DNA from: Notospermus geniculatus
Taxonomy: Eukaryota > Nemertea > Pilidiophora > Heteronemertea > Lineidae
Direction of reading: 5' to 3'
DNA length: 64,000 nt
Assembly: GCA_002633025.1 (NCBI GenBank)
Contig: NMRB01000461.1
Span: 86,525 to 150,524, forward strand
Positions 1 to 12,200 of the stretch are shown one piece after another; positions within the stretch are counted from its first letter, which is position 1, and the number at the start of each line of letters is the position of its first letter. Position numbers and translations under genes: made by a program. The notes below the pieces were generated by a model, which did no database searches, was not told the origin of the DNA, and worked only from the letters and a program-made list of their open reading frames with translations.

Positions 1-1000
1 TACATGTGTAATAGGATAGTTACAAAACTCATAAAAATTGGAAAACAATCTGTTGCCATGGAAACGAAATAAGTAGAGAAACTAAGCAATACACGGGAAA
101 ATGTGTGTTGGCTGGTGTGTATGATTGTCCAAAAATTTCAGGAAGAAACGATCAAAATTGGCGAAAATATAGCGAAAAAAACATTTTTCAATGAAAAACA
201 TGCATGGTTGCTATGGCAACGTTTTTTTCGACTTTCCGATGTTGCGATTTTTTGCGATTTTTGATATGTTGTTAACCACATTCAATACTACAAGAAACCA
301 TCAAAAAACCTTTTGTTGCAATTTGTTCCAGCTTCGGCAGTTTTTTTCGTATATTGACCCGACTAATAAGGCATTCACCAACTGTGCAGGAAATTTTAAC
401 TGGCCTTCTTCGCGCCTTCGAGTCATCGCGCCATCGAGTCATCGAGTCAAGTACAACAAGCCCATCCTACCTACGCGCATGCGCATTGATGAGTTTACAT
501 TGGTTACACTTTCATGGACGCTATACCCGAATAGTACCACAGTAGAAGTTTTCTACCTCCACTGAGCGCATCGCTGTGGAGAGTTCCACGAGGGTAATTT
601 GAAGTCAGAATGCGACCAGATTAACGTGCCCGTGTAAACGCTACCCAAAAACTAGGACCACATCCGGTCAATTATGTGGGCCGATCGGATTGAATCGGAT
701 CGAATCTGAATGTGGTTTTTTGGCTTGTCGTCTAAACGGCCCTAGTATGATAATTTTACGTTTGTAGACTGCGCGGTATTGGGGGAACAATCCAGTATTT
801 CTTAGTGGGATCAGCACATATCCTTTGTCACCTTAACAATAAGGCACAAGAAGCGCAGTCCGAAGCAAGTAAAGTGCATAAGAATTGAATGGTGGCGCAT
901 AAGCCTTTTGTCATTCAACGCATTAGGGCACTGTGAGCGCTAATAGGCGCATAGCGCGAGCACTTCTGAATGCGCCATCAACTGAGTTTAATACCGTATA

Positions 1001-1654
1001 TACCGTAGAATCACCTTTCTCCGGTCAGTGTCAGATATGCAAGGCCACTGATTATTCATTGGCTGTTCGTGCCCCTTTTCGTGAGCGGCCAATGACAGTT
1101 CGCCATGCAGTCCCTGTTGAAGTCATGCCACTGTGGCGATGACTCCGCTGTGTCGATTTCAATGACTGTGAGGGTAGCGTATTGTTATTGACTTTCGGAC
1201 GTTGGTGAACTGATCATGCGGGAATCGTTGTCTCGTCAACGCGAAGTCACGCCGATACAAATAGAGTATTGTGCGGTCAGTAATACGGGGTATGCTCATG
1301 CATAATCATGACGAAGGTGTTTCCCATTCACGGTGTACAATCAACCTTGCCGTACAGCTACGGGAGAAAGTTCCGGTCACATACGCTTGGCAAAGCTGAT
1401 ATTCCAAATTAATATAAATACCACTGCTAAAGGCAAAATGACAGTCCTAGGTGAACAAATACACTATAAAAGGCATGCTGCTGTAATATCTCCCAGAAAT
1501 TCGCAGGAGAACGCATGGAAAATCGGCAATTTTAAAATAAACCGCACGGCTGCGGGAGAATTATAGTTCTCCCGCAGCCGTACAGTTCATTACACCGTGC
1601 CATTGAACTTCGAAGTTTATAATAAAGTGACCGGAGAAAGGTGATTCTACGGTA
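1001..1654. mobile_element. Short transposon with 27-bp perfect inverted repeats
   Basis: TACCGTAGAATCACC at 1001 continues 27 bases and is mirrored perfectly at 1628-1654. Both ends are flanked by TATA, consistent with a TA target. No coding sequence of its own is seen. Confidence 0.75.
1547..1580. repeat. Perfect 14-bp-stem hairpin
   Basis: CGGCTGCGGGAGAA is followed by a six-base loop and its exact complement. It lies inside the 1001-1654 element. Confidence 0.8.
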
Positions 1655-2631
1655 TAATCCATCCAGTCGACGAAAGCTGTAGTAAAAGCGGAGGACAATG
1701 GATCAACACCTCCTGGTCGTAAACATAACCACGACAACATTGCGCCAGGCATGGCAGGAGAGCAGCGCCCCTATGTAGAAACCCACGTGGCCCCTCCTGA
1801 TGTGTCACCTGCCGCCACCTGTCAATCATAGTGCTTATTATGATATGAATGGGAAAAGGGCACTGAATGCTCACTCTATGCGCCAATGTGAAAAAAACAT
1901 AATGTAAACATCATTGTGTGCCCTCGCTTCAACCATCACTTCGCACGATTTTCATTCAATCAGGAGGTTTTGTCTTGTTTAATCTAAATGGATATTACAT
2001 GTATATTCGAAACACAACAGATTGTTCTTAAACAATAAAACAGTATCCTCGTCAACTTTGCGCTATGAACAGTAACTCTCATTCTTAGGATGCATTACAT
2101 TGCAACCATTGAACCACAATCCCATTTTATGTCATTCTAGCCTAATCCTTTACATAACCATTATCAGAGGGGATGTTCCAAATTTAACTTTTGTTTGCTT
2201 CCTACATTGGCAGCATTGCGGTGTTCTAGGGACATGACATCTACCAATGTGATACCGTCGGCATTGTCCGGTTACTTAGTTTCGAGATGACTCAGTAACT
2301 TCTGCATTGGAGAGATAATGGTATTCTGCTGACGCTGCTTTATAATTTTGTGCTGACATACATGTAGCTTTATTTTTGCCATCCAATCTGAATGTACCCA
2401 ATCAATGCCATGTTTCCTCAAGAGAACTGACCAATATTCGAATTGAGTAACCATATGTAGCCAATCAAAAACACGGACGGCCTCGTGGGAATGACTGATA
2501 TTAGGGTCGAAATTTCACGATTCTGTCATATCAGTAAATGACACCATCGAGAGTACTGCGTAAAGTTACGTCCATACATTGCTGCATTTGTGGTGCATTT
2601 CGACTGCTGTTCTTTCGACGACGCTGTGAAC

Positions 2632-2793
2632 ATGAATAGGACATCCGCATCGAAGATGAAGTCATCGAAGCCTACGCTTTCGATAACTACAAGTAAAGCC
2701 CCAGCGGTTAGACCTACGCCATGTAGGTCCACTGACGATCATGATGATGGTGAACTGATCGCATGTTCTCAGACCGAAACTCGACCGAAGTAA
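2632..2793 (+). CDS. Possible Ser/Thr/Pro-rich exon upstream of the OB-fold segment
   Basis: The frame from an ATG at 2632 encodes a Lys/Ser/Thr/Pro-rich stretch ending DDHDDGELIACSQTETRPK. A similar composition continues in another frame up to a TAG at 2874 and again from 2922. It could be the disordered N-terminus of the OB-fold protein, broken by a frameshift. There is no domain that I recognise. Confidence 0.25.
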   Translation: MNRTSASKMKSSKPTLSITTSKAPAVRPTPCRSTDDHDDGELIACSQTETRPK

Positions 2794-2921
2794 CAGGAAC
2801 GTCAACAGAAAACGAAAAAAGAACCCTTAGATCTACTAATAGTAATACCGGTAGGTATACTCTTTCTACGCCGTAGAGAACTGCTGGGGACCATGTCGAA
2901 GTACCTCGGCCTACGTCTAGC

Positions 2922-3200
2922 ATGTCTAGCCGTAGATCTCCCGTCGATGTTGGCGTACCGGTAACCGATCCTGCGATCTTCAAGTTGAAGGTTCTTAATA
3001 ATCCCAGTGCAAGAGGCGGCAGTATGGAGTCCGACGTAGGAATACCAGGCAAAGAAGGCGTATACGCTATGTATTTTTCATCTGCAGTTGACCCGGCAGA
3101 TGTACATTTGGTGAAGAAACTGCCTAATAGTGATGAATGCCACCATTCGAGAAACTGGAAGAATTATCAGGTTACCAGTAAAGAATATCAAGCTAGAAAA
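2922..3200 (+). CDS. Possible linker exon of the OB-fold gene
   Basis: The frame reads MSSRRSPVDVGVPVTDPAIF and later GKEGVYAMYFSSAVDP. The composition changes from Ser/Pro-rich to a folded-looking stretch. Possible donors occur at CAG|GTTACC and ACCA|GTAAAG near 3170-3180. The product is not recognised and the call rests on the neighbouring OB fold. Confidence 0.3.
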
Positions 3201-3367
3201 GACATGAATGAACAGTTATTTAGGCCTAGGCCTAGAGACGTGTTGGCCCTTTGTCAATCGACGTCAATGTCAACAGGATACCGTAATTAATTAGCCATAC
3301 TTACCGGCTTACGTTGTTCACTTTGTTTAACCTACCTCATGACCTTTAAATCAGTTTATTATTTGAT

Positions 3368-3770
3368 ATGACAATGTTTTCCTCGTGTTTACAAATCTCT
3401 GAAACAGCGCCTTTTGATTTGTGTGTGGGACTGGAAGAGAAGTTCTATCACGCCCCAGGAGTCATGTCGTATAACGAAATACGAAATACGATGGACAAGA
3501 GACGTACCGGTATCACAGTAACGGGGATTGTTGAAGACATATCGCCAATCAAAACAAAAGAAAATGCCAACTGGCGGAGACAGGATATCACACTCAAGGA
3601 CTGCAACTCGAACGACACGATTGTTTGTAAACTTTGGAACCAACATGCAGACTTGGTAGAGGATTCTCACATGAAAAAACGTATGAAATTCGAAAATGTC
3701 CAAGTCAGAGTATTTGATGGGAATGTATCATTGCAAGAAACAAGGGAAGTCATTTTTTTTGTTTTTTTTT
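3368..3770 (+). CDS. Exon of an OB-fold (RPA1-like) nucleic-acid-binding protein, fragmentary gene
   Basis: This frame encodes GITVTGIVEDISPIK, then a basic stretch, DITLKDCNSNDTIVCKLWNQ, then FENVQVRVFDGNVSLQET. That is the strand pattern of an OB fold of the replication protein A large-subunit kind: G.V..I, then D.......LW, then V.V..G..SL..T. Upstream frames at 2632-2790 and 2922-3200 are Ser/Thr/Pro/Arg-rich and may be linker exons, but they are separated by a frameshift and a TAG at 2874. A possible later exon (acceptor TATTTTTTAG at about 4305, frame to 4530) follows. I could not find a good donor after the OB segment, so the gene may be decayed or mobile-element derived. Confidence 0.45.
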
Positions 3771-4337
3771 CTCAACTTGGCAACTTACTTCAGATGTCAG
3801 TATTAACTAGGCTTAGGGCTAGACCTAGGCCTACAGTAATTTTTATCAAGTACCGATACCAATAACATTAAAAAAATAAGCGTCCAACCACTTCAAATTT
3901 TATGGGTCAAAAACGAAGTTTTCTTTCTTTGGAAGCACTTTTGTAAACCTGAGCCATCAAACAGCACACAGCATTTTATAGAAGTTGAAATAAAGCACAA
4001 TTACAGAAGATGTCTTTGCAATTTGATATGTTTTTTGGCAATTTTATTCACAGATATTTTGAAATTTTAAAAATAATAGGTCAGGACATGAGGAATGACA
4101 CTTAAAAAACTATTTTTTTTTTACATTTCTATAATAATAATTTATGATATGAGACTTCACTTGAAACATAATGAAAAGTATTATTATAAAGATAACACAT
4201 GTAAAGATACAAACGATGAATTGCTGTAAGTGTGATTACTAGTATGACTGTTCACAATTTTTGAAATCCATTGTCAACAGTGTAAATTTACTTTATATTT
4301 TTTAGTGTATCGAACAAAATCGCAAAATGACTATCAC

Positions 4338-4905
4338 GGTGATCGCAATGAAGGATCGCAATAACGGAACGAAGGAATTGCTGACCCTTGTTGGTGGACG
4401 CAGTACTGTCTTCACTGCACCGAGATGTATCATTTCAGTACAACGCATCACTGATCTTCCAGTGACATTTCATGACGTAACAGTGTCGGCCCATGATGTC
4501 ATCACTGATTTCAATGTACCAAATCAGTAAATACTTCAGAATACAGTATTGCTGTGTGTTCACTACTCTAACATAGACCATAACTGATCTTCCAATGACG
4601 TTTGACATATTCAAGTTTCATTACAGTGTAATAACAGTACTGGAAAAGTTCCTGTAATTGTGATTCGGTTACCACTTATTGTTATGTGTAAACTTCTGTG
4701 TACTTTGTTATGGGTAAACTCCTGTGTACTTTGTACTTGCTCCATATATCTACAATATGTGATGTACAACAAGATATATTTCATAAGTAATTACTAGTAT
4801 ATATAATTGCAATGAAGGATCGTGACAACGGAAGGATCGTGACAACGGAACAAAGGAATTGCTGGCCCTTGTTGATGGACAAAGTAATGTGTTCACTGCT
4901 CCGAG
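4338..4905. repeat. Direct repeat pair (4338-4440 and 4805-4905)
   Basis: The word run GCAATGAAGGATCG, then AAGGAATTGCTG, CCCTTGTTG, CACTG and CCGAGATG occurs twice about 465 bases apart. The first copy can be read as the end of the OB-fold gene. The second has a small internal duplication of GGATCGTGACAACGGA. Confidence 0.7.
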
Positions 4906-4909
4906 ATGC

Positions 4910-5659
4910 ACAGTTCGTTTTTTAAAAAAGGAAACGGAGATTAATTTGTTAATTTCTTGGACATCGCTAAATATTTTGGAAATTGGCAAGTGCCATTGTT
5001 ACTTAATGATGTCATCTTTCTTATGATACCAAGAAATCCAATTTACTGTCACAGATGACTGAGCACGAAGCACTTCAATGAACCGTGTCAAAACTGGTCT
5101 TGCACCAGATAGATGTTTTGGTACTGAACCTTGTCTGCCCAGTGCAGGGCTTTTGTTGGACTTCCAAATTATGCAATCCTCGCATGTTACACATTTCACA
5201 CTTCTCAAAAGTTGGAAACGTTGTTCATTTTCTCAGACAAGCAAAATGCAGCTTACAACTGAGCAGCGTGTGTTTTTGGTAACAGAGTGGTTGAGCTGAA
5301 GTTTGTGTTGAAAGGAATAGGGGAAATGTCGAAGGAGATTGGAGTAAGTTTGGGACAGGAATAAGCACCCAGATGTTAAATCATTGAATAAAAATTTTAA
5401 GGACACACTGGTCTTCCTTCTTTTTTAGGTATGAAAATTGTCGGAGTTGACTGCGGTGAATATGGTGCAAGACCAGTTTGGCATGGTTCATTGAAATGCT
5501 TCGTGCTCAGTCATCTGTGACAGTAAATTGGATTGCTTGGTGTCATAAGAAAGAGGACATCGTTAGGTAATAAAATGGTACTTGCCTATTTCCAAAATAT
5601 TAAGCCATGTCCAAGAAATCAACAAATTAATCTCGGTTTCCTTTTTTTAAAACACACTG
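4910..5659. mobile_element. Fold-back element with mariner-like transposase relic
   Basis: About 200-bp arms (4910-5115 and 5440-5659) are inverted copies of one another. Inside, an ATG at 5246 opens MQLTTEQRVFLVTEWL and then a stop. This is the start of the helix-turn-helix domain of mariner-type transposases and is related to the relic in the next element. Confidence 0.7.
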
Positions 5660-5672
5660 TATTGTTCCAATA

Positions 5673-6395
5673 TACAGGGTGTCCCAGAAAAAAACCTAAT
5701 CCAAGAAACCACCCCAAGAGGTGTACCACTATAATAATGGGTTTCCCATAAAGCAGGGTCAATATGCTTTCCAATGATACCACAATGACATTCCTTCATT
5801 CATGCATCACGAAGCGTCATTGTTTTGAAAATGGCATCTTAAAATCCACTTGTTACAGTTGGAATAAACCAGTGAAATGAATGTTCACTTGAAATGCTTG
5901 ACCAGCAAAACAAGTAAGCATCCAACCTTATGTCATTAACGTTATGCAATAACATGGTGAGTGATTTCAGAATATAGGCCAATGTGTGAAAGGTATTCAG
6001 ACCAGTAAACATTCAAGCCAGCAACATGGCGCAACTTACCACTGAGCAAAGAGTGTTTGTGGTAACAAAATTTCTTGAAAACAAGAGCTTACAAGCCACT
6101 CAAGATGCATTTAGGGACGCCTTCCCAGAGAGAGATCCATGTTTAGGTGTGATCCTGATAACTGTGACTCCAAATTTTGCTCCAAGATTATGAACTGTAA
6201 CAAATGGATTTGGACATGCCATTTTCAAAACAATGACACTCCACGATGCATGACTGAAGGAACGTCATCGTGGTATCATTGGAAAGCATATTGACCCAGC
6301 TTTATGGGGAAGGCATTGTTACAGTGGTGCACCTCTTGGGTTGGTCATACTGACCCCTTCTCACAGGATTAGTTTTTTTTCTTGGACAGCCTGTA
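5673..6395. mobile_element. Mariner-like element, TIR ACAGGGTGTCCCA
   Basis: ACAGGGTGTCCCAG at the left and CTTGGACAGCCTGTA at the right are inverted ends, with about 170-bp imperfect arms. Inside at 6026 a 55-codon frame starts MAQLTTEQRVFVVTKFLEN and includes AFRDAFPERDP, the N-terminal HTH of mariner-like transposases. The catalytic part is absent, so the element is non-autonomous. Confidence 0.75.
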
Positions 6396-8754
6396 GAGGA
6401 TCACTGATCTTCCAATGATTTGGTTAGCAGTAATTGTTGTGGTAAACTTCTGCGTACTTGTACGTGTATTTGCTTCATATGTCTACAAAATCTGATGTAA
6501 AACAAGGTACCGGGTATATTAATTTTATCACTAGTAATTGTAAATAGATTTTCTTACAACGCAGATGATTGTGGGCCAATAAAATGTTTGTATGTTGTTT
6601 AATATCTGTAAACTTGCGAGTAAGACCTTTTGTTATTGACACGTAAGACTTTTGTTATTGACATCGGAGATAGATGCGTCGATTCACTAACCATGGTCAA
6701 TAAAAATAGTGTTTGTTTTTTGACATGACATATAAATGTATCGTGAGGTCACGTGCCTTAGTCCTAAATGCATGATTATGCTGGAGGTATTGGAACTGGT
6801 TAAGGCCCAAAAATCAACAAAGGGAACCTCTTTATGTGCATTCTTTGCAGTCAAAACAATGTTCATTTTCATAAAATAGCATCGGCGACGTTGTTATGAG
6901 AAAAAAAGTTCGAATATTTGTGAAAAAAAGCGATGAAAAATCGATACGCACAAAATGCAACGTTACGAAAGTTGTGTACACTCTCCAATACCACCGCTCT
7001 TTGCCCTGAAGAATGCGCAGAACGCACATGTCATTTCTATGACGTGGCACGCAGTGGAAATCCTATTGCTATTGTACAATCGTAACAATGCGGCTTATTC
7101 CGTCAATCGATGAGCAGGGAATGGCAGGGGCAGGGAATGTTATAATGTGTGTATTGTGCAAATGTACTGGTTGCTACACACTGTTCGTGTTATATCCATA
7201 CCGACCATAGGCCTATGCAGTTTGATGAATTTCCACATACAACATATACGGAACCCACTATTAGGAATCCAGTATGTTTCTCGTCACTTAGATTCATGTG
7301 GGGGAGGCAAATTTCAGTTTTTTCCATTCTTTAAAATGAGAAGCGAGTCAATAACTCGAAGAAGGATTCAGGAAAACTACTTCATCAGCAAGTTTAAAGC
7401 GGAATTATTTTGCACAGGCTTGTCAGAGTGATTTAAGAAATTTCTGCTTTGATCTTATCTACCATTCGCTTCATTCGCTTGAATAATTAGCCCTTTTTAG
7501 ATAGGGTCTATTGTAATCATTATTTGAACATTTTGCCTGAACCTGCCTTGCGACAGGTTATGTGTATATACATGTATATTTCATGTAAATAATATGTGTT
7601 CATTCCCACTGAAGATTTCCAAGAGGAATGAAAGTGCCATGGGACATTAAAATGTAAATAATGAAGCATTTCAGCCTAAGTTACATTTGTTTTCAAATGG
7701 TCTATGTAGTATAAATATATGATTTATGGGATGAATCAGAGTCACCGTGAATAACCCAGCAATTGAGGCCCAGAACTCATGAGCTTGCTTTGCTAACCTT
7801 CAGCATCTGCCATCTGGTGCTTTGTTTTGCCTGGCTATGCCACGGTAGGCTACGTGTAGGCCTAAGGCTGGCGATGCCGTAGGTAGACTAATCAATCAGT
7901 GAGAATCAATAGGCCCTTATAATAACACATGAAGATGGCATAGGCCTACACCGGATTAAAAAGCAGTACAAAGTTTCTTTGTACGCCAAAGAGTTGCGAT
8001 TACACAAAACACCAGCGACAGCTTTTTTTGTGTGTTGCCATCTTTTGGGCACAGTTATTATCACCTATCATGTGATGTACCTTTTCCGTCGACCAATAGC
8101 GACATAGACTGGTTAAAAAATCAGAAAATGTGCTTCTCTACAATTCTAGAAGCATTTTCGAGGAAAAGCAGGCAAACCACTTTTTCTAAGGTAGTTTTTC
8201 ACGCTGAACACGAATCTGTTGTTTGTCGAGCCCAAAAATGCCTAATAAGGTCACTAATTAGGGGTCAAAGGTCAGTGAGTGCAAATTTCATTTTTTTTTT
8301 CAAAAAATGATTTATTCGACATGCTATGTTATTAGGAGAGATGCAATGGGTAGACTTGAGTGAACTTTCATCTATCTTTGAGGCTAAATGTATCCACACG
8401 AGATGACGCTCCATTCGAAATGAGTCACTGCCGTATATCTTTGAGACTAAAATGTATGCAGCTGAGATGACGTTCACTTCGATATAATTTTACGGATTGT
8501 TTGTATCAACTCGACGTTTTGGTTCTTCATCAACCCAAAGTGTTTGGATCTTTCAACCCGACTGTTGGATTGTTTATAACCAACTGCTTTATAACCTACT
8601 GCATGGTTGCATCAACCCTATAGTTGACTTTTATGGTCCTGATTGCTTGACTTCGCAATTTGCAGACCGCAACTCGAATTTCTTAATAACTTTAACCTTA
8701 GCCAAGAGGCCGGTAAGCTATGTAGATTTCAGTTACCGATGACACAGCACGATA
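6396..8754. other. No gene recognised
   Basis: AT-rich DNA with short chance frames. I see no splice-consistent exon, no RNA gene and no clear inverted repeat of size. Confidence 0.5.
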
Positions 8755-8965
8755 TCTGGTATGGTTGAGAGAAAACCGATGCTGTATAATTATTGTTTTT
8801 ATAATTCTGAAAGGGAAACATAAAATTTGTGTATCCGATTTCAAACCATAGTTTATCAATATTCCTATGTTTTTGCTTTCGTAAGTCAGTGTTTCTGTGT
8901 TAAATTTTTGCGAATTACAACATTGCTATCTTGTCAGGTCCACTTTATTTGCGATGACCAATATT
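8755..8965. repeat. Dispersed repeat, intact copy (see 37912-38745)
   Basis: The order AAAACCGATG, ATTATTGTTTTT, TTTGCTTTCGTAA, GTCAG, AATTACAACATTG and TTTATTTGCGATGACCA is shared with 37912-38745. There it is interrupted by a GC-rich element. This copy is continuous. Confidence 0.8.
8944..8949 (-). promoter_or_regulatory. Candidate poly(A) signal of the DEG/ENaC gene
   Basis: TTTATT on the plus strand reads AATAAA on the minus strand, about 180 bases after the TAG stop. It lies inside a repeat also present at 37912-38745, so the 3' UTR may have recruited repeat DNA. This is inferred from position only. Confidence 0.35.
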
Positions 8966-9131
8966 TCTGTTCGATATTATTGATTTCTCAAGTGCAAGAT
9001 ACGTTGTGTATTGGAAAGCTGAACACGCCATTTGTTTCTCGATTCGAGATATTATTATCCCAAATACAAGATATTTGTGCTTCAAAGCCCTCTAACACCC
9101 CACTTATCTCAAGTGGAGACGAATATTTTTT

Positions 9132-9289
9132 CTAGTGTGAAGGTTCCTCAGGCCTTCCCATCTTCAGTCCACCCACTCTTCTTCTTCGTCCAAAGAGAAA
9201 CGCCATACTGAATGCAACTGTGTCCAACACTTCACAAAGAGTTAGACAGCTCCCACCGACCAAGAGTCCCATAGAACCACCAATATCAC
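9132..9289 (-). CDS. DEG/ENaC exon 10: TM2 pore and C-terminus
   Basis: The acceptor TTAACTTCAG precedes DIGGSMGLLVGGSCLTLCE, the diagnostic TM2 signature. G883-G884-S885 forms the G-X-S selectivity filter, and Ser872 stands at the degenerin position as in ENaC subunits. The tail is short and basic (FGRRRR) and ends PEEPSH then TAG at 9134-9132. Confidence 0.95.
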
Positions 9290-12200
9290 CTGAAGTTAAA
9301 CAGTGATATCAAGATTCATGCACTTTTTCGTTAGTCCATTTTGATGAAATGAGCAATATTTGAGTACAATTGTGTACTCGTGCATGTATATGTGCACGTA
9401 GGCCCTACTTTGTACCAAGTCGTACATGTACACTCATGGCCAAAAATAAATGGACAGCAGTTTTTCTAGAGTATATCTAACCCAATGGGGCTGAGAAAAT
9501 TAGTCCCAACATATATATCGGGTGGGCCAAAAAAACGCATCGAAGTTCAAATCTTTATTTCTCGAAAACTGTCCATTATAATTCAATGAAATTTCGTACC
9601 GTATCATTTAAAGATGTTTTGTTGAACGTGTAAAATTTTTGCCTTGATACCTTTGGAATTAGTACCGTGTCACTCAATTTAAAAATCATTGTAAAAAAAT
9701 GCGATTCCGGAATCCGGTGAAATACGGGTGGATGAAAAATTCCCAAACTTTAAATTTTCATTTCTCATAAAAGCTTTACTACAACTCAGTGAAATTTTGC
9801 CTAACACTGCTCCATGTTATTGCCCCTAATATATAAAAATTTTAAACCAATAACTTTAATATCTACCCTGTGGCGCTCATTACTATAACGCCATATTGGA
9901 ATCGAGCGTTTGGAAGTTTCACCATTGTCTCCTAAAATATGATGAATGATTACTATGGTTTTTACATTTGGCACCACAATCTTAATACCAAAGATAATGT
10001 GTTGAAACTTTCACATTTTAGAAGCATAGCCACGGAACAGTATTGAGTTAATTTTCATTGGGTTATAATATAATAGTTATTGAGAAATAGAAATTTGAAG
10101 TTCGGGACGGGATTTTTCATAATTTATTAGATTCTGGAATCACACACTTTTACAATGATTTTTAAAATGAGTGATACGGTGCTAATACCAAAGGTATCAA
10201 TGCAAAAAATTAACACGTGAAACAAAACATCATTACATTATAGGGTACCAAATTTCATTGAATTATAATAAACAGTTGTTGAGAAATCAAGATTTGAAGT
10301 TCGATGCGTTTTTTTTGGCCCACCCGATAGTAGCAAATTTCCCTGGCTCTCCAATGGTATCAGCGTCGAAAAATTCCGCTGAAAGCCTCATTTGTCAGAA
10401 CGAATTTTGTAAATTTATGGTTTTTGCTACTTTTTTATTTGCACGATTTCATTAAAAATGGTTATATCACTGTGTTTACTCATCGAGGTCTTTTTATCCT
10501 AAAAGTTCAACTCTTCTGTGTAGAAATGTGATTTTGGGGCACTTTTATCAAAATATTTTTGCCCACGCGTGCAACACTTTTGACACAGGCCTCTGCAAAA
10601 TTATGAGTTGTGGTGCTGAATGAAAGCTTAGTGTTGTCATTTCTCGTTCACAATGAGTAAAGAAAACCCAGTCTTGGGTGAAGGTCGTGTTTGTCATGTA
10701 GAGGCAATTTCCATAACAGGCTGCGTCAATTCATTGGATTCCTGGTAGTTGACCAATTCACAACCTGTTGGCACCCCATCGATGATTTTTATCTGCCAGC
10801 TGGACCATTGGGTTCAAGGGGCTCTGTCAAAGGTATTGCAAGCATGGGCAACAAAATGTTGATAAAAGTGCCCCAAAATCACATTTCTACACAGAATAGT
10901 TGAAATCATAGGATATATTATGAAAGGCATCGAACACACTGATATAAAAATGTTGAATGAAATCATGCAAATAAAAAAGTAGCAAAAAACATGCCTTTAC
11001 AAAATTCCTTCTGTCAAATGCGGCTTTCAGCATAATTTTTCGACGCTGATACCATTAGACAGCCAGGAAAATTTGCTACTACATATGTTGGGACCATTTT
11101 TCTCCAGCCAATTGGTTTGGAGATATTCAAGATTAACTGCTGTCCATTTATTGTTGGCCATGAGTGTACATGTACACATACATGCTTACATGTATACAAA
11201 ATGGGCTATACATAAACGCCATGTATATGTTCCCACTCATCCTGCGTTTTACGGCATGGAGAAAACGCGGAATTCCACTAGACATAATTTGGTGGTCTAC
11301 AGTTTATACAGTACTATTAACTGGTGTGAAACTTGTCACGTGGATCATCCCCTCCCGTCCCCTCCCCTTATCTCTTATCATATTGGCACTAGCCTAGATA
11401 CGAGGTAGCAAGGTGGTTGGGCTACAGAAACAATCCCGCTGTGGCTACATTTCAACTGCTTTGTTTGGCCTTCTTTGTTTGGCCTTGTTATATCATCATT
11501 ACTATATGCTACATGTGTTAAGGCCAGTTTATAGTTTATTCCATTGTTAGCTCACCGTGGTGAGCTTATACAATGGTTGTGCGTCCGCCGTCCGTCGTCG
11601 TCGTCGTGTTCCGTTAGCAGGGCACGTTTCGTAACCGCCAGAGCTATTGATCTGAAACTTGGTACATATATACCCCTAGGTCAGATGACCCACGACACCA
11701 AGTTTCGATCCGATTCGACTCTTAGCTTGGCCACCAGGTGGCAGAAACCGAAAACACAAAAAGTGCAATAACTCCTGAACTAATGACTAGATCTTCTCCA
11801 AATTTTTATCATAGGTGTATCTAATAAGGATACATAACATATATAACGGGTTTTTGATTTGACCTACTTTTCAAGGTCACAGAGGTCAAAGTTCGACAAA
11901 AGTGACGAACCTGCCACAGTTTGTCATTATTTCACCAAGCGACTTCATATCTTGCATAAACATGCATTGGAGGGGTACCTTTAAAAATACCAAGTTTCGG
12001 CCCGATTGGACATCCAATATGGCCGCCAGGTGGCGTAACCTGAAAATCAAGTAACTGCTATTACTCAGGAACGGCTTGATGTGGAGTGCTCAAATTTGAT
12101 ATTTACGTCCCTCTAGATGACCTTTACATGCATGTCGAATTTCGGACTGATTTGACTTCCAAGATGGCCACCAGGTGGCGTAACCCAAAAATCATCAAAG

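Noticed and set aside
2714-3052. Minus-strand open frame overlapping the OB-fold gene's first part
   Set aside because: It has no motif and lies opposite better-supported plus-strand frames.
7147-7431. 94-codon plus-strand frame
   Set aside because: No domain, signal or neighbouring exon supports it. It is likely chance in AT-rich DNA.
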